A stretch of 64,000 bases of DNA from Cloacibacterium sp. TD35. GTDB lineage: Bacteria; Bacteroidota; Bacteroidia; Flavobacteriales; Weeksellaceae. The stretch spans positions 248,001-312,000 of the forward strand of contig NZ_CP104850.1 of NCBI RefSeq assembly GCF_028864635.1. Reading direction: 5' to 3'. Shown here piece by piece: positions 7,924-17,019 of this stretch. Below the pieces are notes generated by a model that saw only the letters and a program-made list of their open reading frames with translations, ran no database searches and was not told the origin of the DNA. Position numbers and translations under genes: made by a program. Numbering within the stretch: the first letter of the stretch is position 1; every line of letters begins with the position of its first letter.

Positions 7924-9897
7924 TTATTTTTTGATGAATTTTAATTTAGAAGTTGCTCCTTTTTCAGAAACTTCTATGAAATAAACTCCTTTTACAAGAG
8001 CTGCAACATCTACTTTATTATTGGTCACTTTTCCTTTTGAAATGAACTGACCCGAAATGTTATAAATCGTAAAGTTTGCATTATTAGATACTTTAGTAAC
8101 GTTTAAAACATCATTTGTAGGATTAGGGAAAATTTCTGTTATTAATTTATTTGTTTCTTTGATTCCTAAAATATTTCCTAAAACAAAGGCATATGAAGCC
8201 TCAGAAGAACTAAATGTACTATTGGTCATAATTGTACCCGTACTCGTTGTTAATTTATAATAACCACTTCCGTAATTGCAACATATTCCATCCCCTGCAC
8301 TATCATATATTTTGAAATAATAGCAAGTATTATTTGCTAAATTAAACGTATAATTTTTTACTGCTGGTGTAGTTGGATTGCTATTTTGATAGGTTTCACT
8401 TGTATATAAAGAATTTCCTAAGCCATCTATTAATTTCCAAGAAGTTTCTGAGCCAAAAATATCTAATTGTAATTCTAATAAAACTTGTGTAGCTGTAAAG
8501 CTTTGAGTAGCTGCATAAACAAGAGTGTTAGTATTATTAGAAACCCTATTATCAGTTGAAGAATTAACTGAATTAATAGTAACAGAAATATTATTACTGG
8601 TGCTTGTACCATTTAAACTAATTGGAATAAATGTTTCTGAATTTGTAGCTAAACTACCTGACCAGCTCTGATTATAAACAACTCCAGCATCATTCACAGA
8701 AATTATTGCGGAAGTAAGTGTATTGTTTCCTCTATTTATTAATCTAATTTGAGCCTTCTTAGGGAAAGAACAATCGGTATTATAAATTAATTGAACCTCT
8801 ACTTCTGCATCATTACTAACCAAAGCTACAGGAGTAAGTGCATCGGAAGTTAATAGTTCTTTTCTTCTTGGCGAGTTAGCTAAAACTGCATTAAACCTAT
8901 CTACTTGATTAATTGTAAAAATATTCATACAAGCATCATTGGTATAATCCATATAGTTTTCAAACATCTCGTCTGCCGTAGGAGGTGTACAAGTATTCGC
9001 CTTAGGATGCGTAAAACAGCCATAATTTTCAGTCTTATGAGTTGGAGTATCTGCTACATAATCTGTACCGCAATCTGAATCTCCCCAAATGTGACGTAGC
9101 CCTAGCCAATGTCCAACTTCGTGAGTGGCTGTTCTACCATAGCCATAGGTAGTATTTAAATTAAAACTTCCATCATTATAGTCTAAATTCCCAAAAAACT
9201 TATATCCAATGATAACTCCATCAGTATTTGCAGTAAAAGGAGGGTAATTCAATCCGCTTAATGTACTTGCTTCAGGAAACTGAGCATAACCCAAGTAACC
9301 ATTTAAATCTCCGCCAAAATTTACTACCCATAAGTTTAGATATTTTGTAGGATCCCAAATAGTATTAGGTTTTAATTCATTTTCAATGGAAAATTCATCC
9401 CAAGAATCTTTATTAAAAGAAATTCTATCAATACCATTTGTAGGATTCCCATTAGGATCTCTTACAGCTAAAGCAAATTCAATATTAGCATCAGCGCCAA
9501 CTGGATTAGTGTTATATCCTTTAGTTCCTATTTTTTTCCTGTAATCATTGTTTAGGGTGGTTATCTGAGAAATAACTTGAGCATCACTGATATTAGTTCC
9601 TGTCCCTACCGCTTCCCCTTTATTGATTACGTGTACTACTACAGGGATTGTTCTTATTGCAGAAAGTCTGTAATTGATAAGTTTTTGCTTAGATATTTTA
9701 TTTGAAATCCAATCTTCAAAAACATTTGTACTGACTCTTTTATTATTATTTTTCTGAAGATTATTTTCGTATTCTGTAGAATAACATCTTATGTATCCTT
9801 CTGGAGACCTATTAAGTATTTTATTCGATTTTTTTATTTGAGATGTAATATTAATGGTACAAAAAACCAATAATATCAAAAATAAAAACTTTTTCAT
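7924..9897 (-). CDS. Secreted M43 zinc metalloprotease with type IX secretion C-terminal domain
   Basis: Exported protease of 657 residues. An N-terminal Sec signal peptide (MKKFLFLILLVFCTINITSQ) is followed by a propeptide-like stretch and the M43 (cytophagalysin/pappalysin-like) catalytic domain, with the zinc motif HEVGHWLGLRH at 259-269 and a downstream Met-turn region (FENYMDYTNDACMNIF). The middle carries a CARDB-like beta domain and a FGSETSW...GDGICC domain. The last about 75 residues (EIFPNPTNDVLNV ... GVYFIEVSEKG ... KLKFIKK) form a type A T9SS sorting domain, so the protein should cross the outer membrane and be surface attached or released. TAACTTTG (9938-9945, minus) is a candidate -7 promoter element. 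It is paralogous in its catalytic domain to the lipoprotein protease at 59277. Confidence 0.93.
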   Translation of the reverse strand: MKKFLFLILLVFCTINITSQIKKSNKILNRSPEGYIRCYSTEYENNLQKNNNKRVSTNVFEDWISNKISKQKLINYRLSAIRTIPVVVHVINKGEAVGTGTNISDAQVISQITTLNNDYRKKIGTKGYNTNPVGADANIEFALAVRDPNGNPTNGIDRISFNKDSWDEFSIENELKPNTIWDPTKYLNLWVVNFGGDLNGYLGYAQFPEASTLSGLNYPPFTANTDGVIIGYKFFGNLDYNDGSFNLNTTYGYGRTATHEVGHWLGLRHIWGDSDCGTDYVADTPTHKTENYGCFTHPKANTCTPPTADEMFENYMDYTNDACMNIFTINQVDRFNAVLANSPRRKELLTSDALTPVALVSNDAEVEVQLIYNTDCSFPKKAQIRLINRGNNTLTSAIISVNDAGVVYNQSWSGSLATNSETFIPISLNGTSTSNNISVTINSVNSSTDNRVSNNTNTLVYAATQSFTATQVLLELQLDIFGSETSWKLIDGLGNSLYTSETYQNSNPTTPAVKNYTFNLANNTCYYFKIYDSAGDGICCNYGSGYYKLTTSTGTIMTNSTFSSSEASYAFVLGNILGIKETNKLITEIFPNPTNDVLNVTKVSNNANFTIYNISGQFISKGKVTNNKVDVAALVKGVYFIEVSEKGATSKLKFIKK

Positions 9898-9937
9898 CTA
9901 CATCTTATTTTATATTACACATTCATTTTACAAAACT

Positions 9938-9945
9938 CAAAGTTA
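9938..9945 (-). promoter_or_regulatory. Candidate -7 element for the T9SS M43 protease
   Basis: Minus strand TAACTTTG matches TAnnTTTG, 41 bp before the ATG. A TTG lies 12 bp upstream of it, off the usual spacing. Confidence 0.4.
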
Positions 9946-10018
9946 TACACATTTCATCAATAATTTATAAAAATTAACATTATTATCTAATAAAATATAA
10001 TATTATCATTAAAAACTC

Positions 10019-10669
10019 TTAAAACTGATACGCTAAATTCCAGCTAAAGCCAACATTAAATTTTGTAGAACTTTTCCCAAATCCTGGCACAATCATAGGA
10101 GTCATTCCTTCTTGTTTGGTAGAATATATTATAAATCTTGGTTGCGCATTTACATCTACATATAAATTTGATTTGAACAACTGAACTCTAGCTCCAGCAA
10201 AACCTTCTAACCAATAGGCAGACTGATTCACTGATGGAAAGGCAAGATATTGGTCGCTGCCGCCAAAACCACGAACTGGGACTTTTTTGTATTCTTGATT
10301 GTAAAAACTTGCCGCCATTTTCGCTCCTGCATAAAAACCATTATTAGGATTTTCGGTATCCATAGAAAGCATATAATATCCTCCTAATTTTCCGAAAATT
10401 CCATTTGCACTAGCATCATAACCGTTTTTCTGATAAATGTTTTTTTCAAAACCTACATCTAAAATCGCATGAAGATTTTTCTTAATCTCAGAAGAAACAT
10501 ATCCTTGAAATAATTTTCGATCACTAAAAGTAGATAATGCACCATTTAGTACATCTACTCCTACTGTAAAATTGGGTTTATATTGATATTTGGTTTTTGC
10601 TGAATCTTTCTCTTGAGAAAAACCCAAACAAAAACTAAAAAACAAGATAAAGGTGAGCTTTGTTTTCAT
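10019..10669 (-). CDS. DUF6048-type outer-membrane beta-barrel protein
   Basis: 216 residues with a Sec signal peptide (MKTKLTFILFFSFCLGFSQ). The body alternates short beta strands with aromatic/Gly-rich ends (GKLGGYYMLSMD, GFYAGAKMAASFY, WLEGFAGARVQLFKSNLYVDVN) and ends in the strand GFSWNLAYQF with a terminal Phe, as expected of a small outer-membrane barrel. Gene order (rlmD and then a DUF6452 lipoprotein just upstream) matches what I recall of the DUF6048/DUF6452 pair in flavobacteria. Its start overlaps the upstream gene by about 35 bp, so the two are coupled. Function unknown. Confidence 0.75.
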   Translation of the reverse strand: MKTKLTFILFFSFCLGFSQEKDSAKTKYQYKPNFTVGVDVLNGALSTFSDRKLFQGYVSSEIKKNLHAILDVGFEKNIYQKNGYDASANGIFGKLGGYYMLSMDTENPNNGFYAGAKMAASFYNQEYKKVPVRGFGGSDQYLAFPSVNQSAYWLEGFAGARVQLFKSNLYVDVNAQPRFIIYSTKQEGMTPMIVPGFGKSSTKFNVGFSWNLAYQF

Positions 10670-11108
10670 TGATAATTTGATTTTGATTGAGTTCTACTTT
10701 AGTGACTGGATTTACAGTTTCTAGAGTCCCAGAAAGGTTTTGATAAAGTCTTTTGAAGCCACAAGCTGGCGAAACATACTCAGAAGTGGTATTATAATTC
10801 AGTTTTATTTTAGAAACACTACCTTTTTTAGTGGTTCTTACATACAGTTCTGTAAAACCTGCGTCATCTACCCGAATAGGAACCAACGCAGAATCTACTT
10901 TAGCAGCTTTAATCACCGTTAAAACATTATTATTACCGTAGTCTACATCTAAATAAAGTGAATCTAATGTCTTCACTTTGTTATCTGTGCTTTTAAATTT
11001 AATTTTTAGTCTAGGTGTAGCTTCTCCACTTACGCAAACATCGTCATCGTTTTCGCAGGAAGTTAGCATAAACCCCAATATTAAAAAGGGAAAGATTAAT
11101 TTTTTCAT
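10635..11108 (-). CDS. DUF6452-type lipoprotein
   Basis: 157 residues. The N-terminus is a lipoprotein signal, with lipobox LTSC placing Cys18 as the acylated residue, followed by an acidic ENDDD stretch. The mature part has a second conserved-looking pair of cysteines (DVCVSGEATPRL, SPACGFKRL) and a beta-rich body (TLDSLYLDVDYG, KIKLNYN). It overlaps the DUF6048 barrel gene, and the pair may act together at the outer membrane. Function unknown. Confidence 0.75.
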   Translation of the reverse strand: MKKLIFPFLILGFMLTSCENDDDVCVSGEATPRLKIKFKSTDNKVKTLDSLYLDVDYGNNNVLTVIKAAKVDSALVPIRVDDAGFTELYVRTTKKGSVSKIKLNYNTTSEYVSPACGFKRLYQNLSGTLETVNPVTKVELNQNQIINENKAHLYLVF

Positions 11109-11226
11109 TTTTTAACGAGGAAATAATATTCTGAAAACGTTCTACTATTTGGTAGATTGTTCTCAGATATTTAACTTACTATTTTGATTTTTCTTATTTT
11201 AAATTTTCAGAAAAATCTCTTTTATA

Positions 11227-11268
11227 AAACAAAGTTCACCATTTTCTGGAAATGATGAACTTTATTTT
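11227..11268 (-). terminator. Terminator after the DUF5117-type protease
   Basis: Minus strand forms AAAGTTCATCATTTCC / GGTGAACTTT with a mismatch in the stem, followed by GTTTTA. Sits directly after the stop at 11273. Confidence 0.6.
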
Positions 11269-11272
11269 TCAA

Positions 11273-13792
11273 TTATTTTACTTCTAAAGCTTTATCTATC
11301 CTGTAAACCAAATCTTCTAAATGATATTTGGTCACTGGGTCTTGTACATTTTGTACATTTTTAGAAGCTTCTGTTTTTATTTCTCTTAAAACCCCTCTGG
11401 TTAATGATTTCACATCAGAATTATCAGAAACGGTTTCAGCATTTCTACCCGTGCTTGGTTTACTTGCCTGAGTTCTAGCAATTAAAGTTTCCACAAAATT
11501 TTTCTGTAAATTTCTTCTGTAAATATCAATTTTAGAAGAAGATTTCAACTCAGCAAATACACTGTTTTTAATATCTTGAAGATAATCATACACTGCATAA
11601 GCATTAGCATCTAAAGATTCTCCTTCGTATAATTTATTCAAAACGCCTTCGCTTAAAACTCTATTGAGCACTGTTTTTTGAAGATTTTCTACCACTTCTA
11701 CTGGCGATTTATCTATTTTAGTTAAAACAGAAGTTTTTAACAACCAATTTGGAGTCGTAAATACATTTTCTGATAAAAATTTCAAAGCTTCTTTTTGCTC
11801 TGATTTAGAAACCAATTCATAAATAGCTCCTTTTTGTTCTACCATTTTCGGCGTTTCTTTTACTCCACCAATGTATTTAGAAACGTGACCTAAATATCTA
11901 GCAAACTGTCCTGAAACTTGAGTAAATCTATTATTAAGACTGTTATAATCTTCATTTGGTTTTGTACTCCACGCTTCTATGTTTTCCATGATTCTCTGAA
12001 GGTTTTTCACTCCATATTTTCCAGCAAGCATAGGATTATCTCCTACTTGTTCGCTTTGTGAACGCGGGTCATAAGGATTGGTTTCTGTACCGAACCAAAG
12101 TCTAGGATTTTGTAATTTTTCGATTACCCATTTATTAAGATATGCTTTTTCTTTTTCTGGAGAATTATAGTTGTAAAATCTTCTATACCCCCATTCTATT
12201 GCCCAATCATCATAGTCACCAATTCTTGGCATTAATCCAGCTTCACCTACATTATCTTCTGGTTGTGCTACGTAGTTAAATCTCGCATAATCCATAATTG
12301 AAGGAGTATGACCATTGGCTTTTAACCAAGCTTTATTTCTAAGATTTTCTACAGGAACAGTAGAACTAGACCCGAAATTATGTCTCAAACCAAGTGTATG
12401 TCCCACTTCGTGTGAAGAAACAAATCTGATTAATTGCCCCATTAATTCATCATCAAAATCTACTTTTCTAGCTCTAGGATCATTCGGTGAAGCTTGTACG
12501 AAATACCAATCGTTCAAAAGTTTCATTACATTATGATACCAATTGATGTGACTTTCTAAAATTTCACCAGTTCTAGGATCCGCAATTGAAGGACCAGAAG
12601 CATTAGGAACATCTGAAGGTTTATAAACGATAGCCGAGAATCTTGCATCTTCTAAACTCCATTCTGGATCTTCTTTAGCATTAGGAACTTTTGCATAAAT
12701 CGCGTTTTTGAAACCTGCTTTTTCAAAAGCTTTTTGCCAATCATTTACCCCTTGAATTAAATAGGGAATCCATTTTTTTGGAGTTAATGGGTCTATGTAA
12801 AAAACAATTGGTTTCTCTGGCTCTACCAATTCTCCTCTTTTATATTTTTCTAAATCTTTTGCTTTTGGTTCAAGTCTCCATCTTTTTACCAAAGAAACTC
12901 TTTCTACGCCTTGAGGATTTTCATCAAAATCTGTATAACCTACTGTAAAATAACCTACTCTAGGATCGAAATATCTAGCCTGCATTTTATTTTCTGGCAA
13001 AAGAATAATAGAAGAATTCACTTCTACAGTATAATTTCCGCTCACTTCAGGTTTTGGAGCACCTGGAATTGGCGAAGCTTCTCCTGCGCTTCTGTTATAG
13101 GTTTTAGTAGTGTTAATTTCAATATTGGTAGGGAAAGATTTCACGAAATTGACAAAAGATTTATCTTTTTGAAAAGCGCCTACTCTAAATCCTTTCTTGA
13201 ATCGAGTGTCAAAAGAAACTACATCATTATCTGCATTGATAAAATCTGTAATATCTATCACGGTAGAGTTTTTTTCTTTACCGAAAGCTTTAATATCAAA
13301 AGCTTGTTCTATAGCATTTACGTTATTCCTCATCACCGTTTTATACATAGAAGAGGTAGAATCTTTAGCATAATCTACATAAGAAATAGAACGTAAAAAA
13401 ACCTTATCATTTGGGCCTTTCTCGAAACTGATAACGTTTTGACTGATTTGATCTCCCGCATAACCTACTGTTCCCATTCTCATTTCAGCACCAGCTTTGG
13501 TCAGTCTTGTGACTACCAAAAATTCTTTTTTCAGCGCTTTATCTGGAATTTCGAAATAGTATTTGTCTTCTACCTTGTGAACGGTAATAATTCCTTCATC
13601 GCTTACCGCTTTGCTGGTAATTACTTTTTCAAAAGGTTGAATTTTTTCTGGTTTTTTGTCTTTTGGTTTTGCAGTGTTTACGGTGTCTTTTTTAGCTTTT
13701 ACGTCTACTTTTACACTGTCTTTCTGTTGAGAAAATGCGCTCGCTGACATCATTAATGACAATGCGCAAAACAAATTCAGTACATTTTTCAT
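11273..13792 (-). CDS. Zinc-dependent metalloprotease, DUF5117/DUF5118 type
   Basis: Large exported protease of 839 residues. Signal peptide (MKNVLNLFCALSLMMSASAFS), a Lys-rich linker (KVDVKAKKDTVNTAKPKDKK), an N-terminal DUF5118/DUF5117-like region (KVITSKAVSDEGIITVHKVEDKYYFEIP), then the catalytic zinc motif HEVGHTLGLRHNF in the middle, with SIMDYARFNYV as the Met-turn. The C-terminal third is a helical domain seen in the family. No T9SS domain is evident at the C-terminus (ending RIDKALEVK), so it is probably periplasmic. The physiological substrate is unknown. Gene stands between rlmD and the DUF6452 gene on the same strand. Confidence 0.88.
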   Translation of the reverse strand: MKNVLNLFCALSLMMSASAFSQQKDSVKVDVKAKKDTVNTAKPKDKKPEKIQPFEKVITSKAVSDEGIITVHKVEDKYYFEIPDKALKKEFLVVTRLTKAGAEMRMGTVGYAGDQISQNVISFEKGPNDKVFLRSISYVDYAKDSTSSMYKTVMRNNVNAIEQAFDIKAFGKEKNSTVIDITDFINADNDVVSFDTRFKKGFRVGAFQKDKSFVNFVKSFPTNIEINTTKTYNRSAGEASPIPGAPKPEVSGNYTVEVNSSIILLPENKMQARYFDPRVGYFTVGYTDFDENPQGVERVSLVKRWRLEPKAKDLEKYKRGELVEPEKPIVFYIDPLTPKKWIPYLIQGVNDWQKAFEKAGFKNAIYAKVPNAKEDPEWSLEDARFSAIVYKPSDVPNASGPSIADPRTGEILESHINWYHNVMKLLNDWYFVQASPNDPRARKVDFDDELMGQLIRFVSSHEVGHTLGLRHNFGSSSTVPVENLRNKAWLKANGHTPSIMDYARFNYVAQPEDNVGEAGLMPRIGDYDDWAIEWGYRRFYNYNSPEKEKAYLNKWVIEKLQNPRLWFGTETNPYDPRSQSEQVGDNPMLAGKYGVKNLQRIMENIEAWSTKPNEDYNSLNNRFTQVSGQFARYLGHVSKYIGGVKETPKMVEQKGAIYELVSKSEQKEALKFLSENVFTTPNWLLKTSVLTKIDKSPVEVVENLQKTVLNRVLSEGVLNKLYEGESLDANAYAVYDYLQDIKNSVFAELKSSSKIDIYRRNLQKNFVETLIARTQASKPSTGRNAETVSDNSDVKSLTRGVLREIKTEASKNVQNVQDPVTKYHLEDLVYRIDKALEVK

Positions 13793-13877
13793 TCGATATT
13801 TTAATTTTTTATTTGGTTAAAATACCTCAACTATAAGATAAAAAAATTGAGGATTCTGTTTCGAACCCCCAATTTAG

Positions 13878-15287
13878 TTATTTTTTTATTAATAGCGCTA
13901 TATTTTCTACGTGATGTGTCTGCGGAAACATATCTACTGGTAAAATTTTAACCACATCATAATGTTCTTTCATCAGTGCTAAATCTCTGGCTTGAGTAGC
14001 AGAATTACAACTTACGTATACAATTTTAGGCGGTGCTAATTTCAGAATTTGCTCTACCACTTTTTGGTGCATTCCGTCTCTAGGTGGATCGGTAACCAAA
14101 ACATCTGCTTTTGGGTGATTGGCTAAAAACTCTTCGGTGAAAACGTCTTTCATGTCACCACAATAAAACTCACAGTTATCCAAACCATTGAGTTTAGCAT
14201 GTTCTTTTGCAGCATCAATCGCTTCTTGCACTGATTCTATCCCGATTACGTATTTTGCTTTTTTGGCAATATACTGTGCAATGGTTCCAGTTCCTGTGTA
14301 CAAATCGTACACTACATCATTTTCAGAAATTTCTGCAAATTCTAGTGTTTTTCTGTAAAGATTCAGCGCTTGTTTATAATTGGTTTGGAAGAAAGATTTC
14401 GGTCCGATTTTAAATTTCAGTCCATCCATTTCTTCATAAATAAAACCTTCACCAAAATATGTTTGTACGTCTAAATCATAAATAGAATCATTCTGTTTCG
14501 GATTGATTGCATAAACCAAAGTTTTAATCTGAGGGAATTTTTCTAAAATATATTCAAATAATTGCTCTCTGTTTTCTTTTTCTTCTCTGTAGAATTGAAA
14601 TAGTACCATCCATTCTCCTTGCGAGTTCTGGCGAAGCATTAATGTTCTCAAAAACCCTTCTTGATTTCTTACATCAAAGAAATCTAGACCTTTTGCGATG
14701 GCATAATTTCTAACTGCTAATCTTAAATCATTAGATGGCGCTTCTTGAAGGAAGCATTCTTGCAAATCTAAAATTTTGCTCCACATTCCTGGAATATGAA
14801 ATCCTAAAGCATCTTTATTCCCGAAATTTTCTTCGGAACTAATCTCGTATTGAGTAAGCCAACGAGCGTTTGAAAAAGAAAATTCCATTTTATTTCTGTA
14901 GAAATATTCTTGCTCTGAGCCGAGAATAGGCAAAGTTTCAAAATTTTCGATTCCTCCTATTCGTTTGATATTGTTATAAACTTCTTCTTGCTTGAAATCT
15001 AGTTGTTTTTGGTAAGAAAGGTTCTGCCATTTGCAACCACCGCAAACTCCAAAATGAATACATTTGGGCTCAACTCTGTAAGGTGATTTTTCTAAAATCT
15101 CTATGGCTTCTGCTTCGAAATATTTAGATTTAGACTTTTTCACTCTTGCGTTTACTACATCACCTGGAACCGCACCAGAAACCAAAACAGTTTTTCCTTC
15201 CTCAGTTTTTCCTACGGCTACACCTTTTGCACCAGCAGTAATTAATTTAATATTTTCTAAAATAATGTTTTTCTTTTTCTTACTCAT
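13878..15287 (-). CDS. rlmD: 23S rRNA (uracil(1939)-C5)-methyltransferase
   Basis: SAM-dependent m5U methyltransferase acting on 23S rRNA. 469 residues. An N-terminal TRAM domain (about 8-65), the Fe-S cluster cysteines Cys76, Cys82 and Cys85 in CIHFGVCGGCKW with Cys178 in LDLQECFLQ as fourth ligand, the SAM-binding segment YDLYTGTGTIAQYIAKKA, the TDPPRDGMH motif and the catalytic Cys in YVSCNSATQARDL. The RlmD versus RlmC/RumB assignment rests on the TRAM domain and the usual naming of flavobacterial orthologues. Separated from the upstream TlpA-like gene by a hairpin terminator. Confidence 0.92.
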   Translation of the reverse strand: MSKKKKNIILENIKLITAGAKGVAVGKTEEGKTVLVSGAVPGDVVNARVKKSKSKYFEAEAIEILEKSPYRVEPKCIHFGVCGGCKWQNLSYQKQLDFKQEEVYNNIKRIGGIENFETLPILGSEQEYFYRNKMEFSFSNARWLTQYEISSEENFGNKDALGFHIPGMWSKILDLQECFLQEAPSNDLRLAVRNYAIAKGLDFFDVRNQEGFLRTLMLRQNSQGEWMVLFQFYREEKENREQLFEYILEKFPQIKTLVYAINPKQNDSIYDLDVQTYFGEGFIYEEMDGLKFKIGPKSFFQTNYKQALNLYRKTLEFAEISENDVVYDLYTGTGTIAQYIAKKAKYVIGIESVQEAIDAAKEHAKLNGLDNCEFYCGDMKDVFTEEFLANHPKADVLVTDPPRDGMHQKVVEQILKLAPPKIVYVSCNSATQARDLALMKEHYDVVKILPVDMFPQTHHVENIALLIKK

Positions 15288-15356
15288 AACGTTGCAAAAT
15301 TAATGTTTTAAAACTAATTTTCAGAGTGATTGTTGATTTGATGTCTACTGAAAAAA

Positions 15357-15386
15357 TAAAAAGCGGACTAAAGTCCGCTTTTTGAT
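15357..15386 (-). terminator. Terminator after the TlpA-like lipoprotein gene
   Basis: Hairpin AAAAAGCGGAC-TTTA-GTCCGCTTTTT followed by a T run when read on the minus strand. It lies just past the stop at 15404. Confidence 0.85.
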
Positions 15387-15403
15387 ATGATGTTTTATCT
15401 TTT

Positions 15404-16915
15404 TTAGTGACCGTGACCATCATTAGCAGAATGCTGTTCTGTAGCTGAAGGCGCTGTCATTAAATCTGGTGCTTGAGGAACAGCAGTTGGAGCCTGTAGG
15501 CCTGAAGCTTTGTTTAATGCATCTACTAAGGCTGGATCTGCTATGTTTAGGTAAGTTTTACCTGCAATTTTTCCATCTTTATCGATGATGATGAAACTTG
15601 GCATTTTAAACCCATATATTGCAAATTTCTGAGCAATTTCAGATTTCATACCACCCGTTGCATAATAATTATTTCCTTGAACTCCTGTAAACATCGCTTT
15701 AGAAGTTTTCACGAATTGGTGTTGTGTATCATCTAAATTGATGAATGCAAAATTCATTTTTGAACCATAAAACTTCACCATTTCCTTTAGAACAGGAAGC
15801 GTACTTTCTGAAATATAAGGATTCCATGAAGCGTAGAATACTAATGCTGTAGGTTTTCCTTTAAGGTCTGCTAAAGTTGTTTTTTTACCGTCTTGTTTTA
15901 CTACATTTAAACTAGAAACATCTGTTCCTTGCTCAATTCCGTAAATTGCTTCTTCTAAATTTTTTAACTCTGATTTAATTGCAGAATTTTTGATTTTAGT
16001 ATCCAAAAATTTGAAAACTTCTTGTAATTTAGGATTTGCTGGCTCTCTCAAATCATATTGAGCCGCTACAGCAGCAATAAGATATTCTTTGGTTTTATCT
16101 GAAAGATCTTTTTGAGTATCTAAGAATTTAGAGAACATTTGAACATTAGAAGTAGGAGCGGTATTTTTTTGGCTTTCGAAGAATTTTTGGAAACCTGCAC
16201 TCAATTTGCTGATGTTATAAGTTCTATAGTTAGGCATATCTTCGATATAGTTATCGTTTTCAAGACCTTTTTGGAATGCCAATAATTTAGCACCTGCTTT
16301 ATACTTAGGGTCATTGGTAGCTTGACCATGCATGTTTTCGTATTGAGAAGAAATCATCAATAAAGTAACATCTAATTCTCTTTTATTGAATTTTTCTACA
16401 TCGCTATCTGGTTTTTTAACCTTAGCGATTTCATCCATTTTTTTAGAAATATCAGTTTTATATTTTTCTAATTCTTTTAAGAAATCTTCTTCTTTTTTAG
16501 TAATGATTGATTGGTCTAATTTAGACATGTATTGATTAATGAATTGCTGAGACTCCATTAAGTATTCTGTATTTCCTTTGGCATCACCAGAAATTTTCAT
16601 TCCTTGTGGGAAAAGCATTGCTTCAAAATCAATATTTACTTGATCACCACCTTTTAGATAAAGGAAGCCTGTGTTTCCACCGTAAGTAATTACGTATACT
16701 CCGTCTCTAGGGATTTCTACTGTTTCTGAGAAATTTCCTTTGGCATCTATACCAAAATTAGCAATAGGTAAAGTTGCAATTCCTGAGGCTTCTATAATTT
16801 CTAATCTTTCTAATGGAGAACCATTAGTCACTTTACCATTTATGGTTACTTTGCCACCTTTAGAACATGATAGCAGTAAAATGGAGAATAAGAATAATAA
16901 AAAATATTTTTTCAT
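15404..16915 (-). CDS. TlpA-like lipoprotein (DUF4369 plus thioredoxin fold) lacking the CxxC
   Basis: 503 residues from ATG 16915; the frame stays open 11 codons upstream but MKKYFLLFLFSILLLSCS is a clear lipoprotein signal (lipobox LLSC). The N-terminal region resembles DUF4369 (KVTINGKVTNGSPLERLEI), the middle is helical and charged, and the C-terminal about 150 residues form an AhpC/TSA-TlpA thioredoxin fold (ALVFYASWNPY...). At the redox site the usual WCxxC reads WNPYI, so both cysteines are absent and it should not act as an ordinary thiol oxidoreductase. A Pro/Ala-rich tail ends HSANDGHGH, which could bind metal. TATTTTTG (16950-16957, minus) is a candidate -7 element. Role unknown, probably periplasmic and membrane-anchored. 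Confidence 0.82.
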   Translation of the reverse strand: MKKYFLLFLFSILLLSCSKGGKVTINGKVTNGSPLERLEIIEASGIATLPIANFGIDAKGNFSETVEIPRDGVYVITYGGNTGFLYLKGGDQVNIDFEAMLFPQGMKISGDAKGNTEYLMESQQFINQYMSKLDQSIITKKEEDFLKELEKYKTDISKKMDEIAKVKKPDSDVEKFNKRELDVTLLMISSQYENMHGQATNDPKYKAGAKLLAFQKGLENDNYIEDMPNYRTYNISKLSAGFQKFFESQKNTAPTSNVQMFSKFLDTQKDLSDKTKEYLIAAVAAQYDLREPANPKLQEVFKFLDTKIKNSAIKSELKNLEEAIYGIEQGTDVSSLNVVKQDGKKTTLADLKGKPTALVFYASWNPYISESTLPVLKEMVKFYGSKMNFAFINLDDTQHQFVKTSKAMFTGVQGNNYYATGGMKSEIAQKFAIYGFKMPSFIIIDKDGKIAGKTYLNIADPALVDALNKASGLQAPTAVPQAPDLMTAPSATEQHSANDGHGH

Positions 16916-16949
16916 TTCTTTAAAAAAGTTGTTTTTAATTTTAATCACG

Positions 16950-16957
16950 CAAAAATA
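16950..16957 (-). promoter_or_regulatory. Candidate -7 element for the TlpA-like gene
   Basis: Minus strand TATTTTTG matches TAnnTTTG, 35 bp before the chosen ATG. Confidence 0.4.
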
Positions 16958-17019
16958 TACTTTTAGTTTTATTTGCAGAAAAAAACTTTGTGTTTTGGGA
17001 AAGTTTTAACGAAAAATCT

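Noticed and set aside
12911-13396. Plus-strand open frame of 161 codons
   Set aside because: Lies wholly antisense to the DUF5117-type protease gene, with unnatural composition (many His, Phe, Ile, Ser) and no motif; a shadow frame.
13838-13872. Terminator after the DUF5117 gene's upstream neighbour rlmD
   Set aside because: AATTGAGG...CCCCCAATTT pairs weakly with mismatches and a long loop; too uncertain to list.
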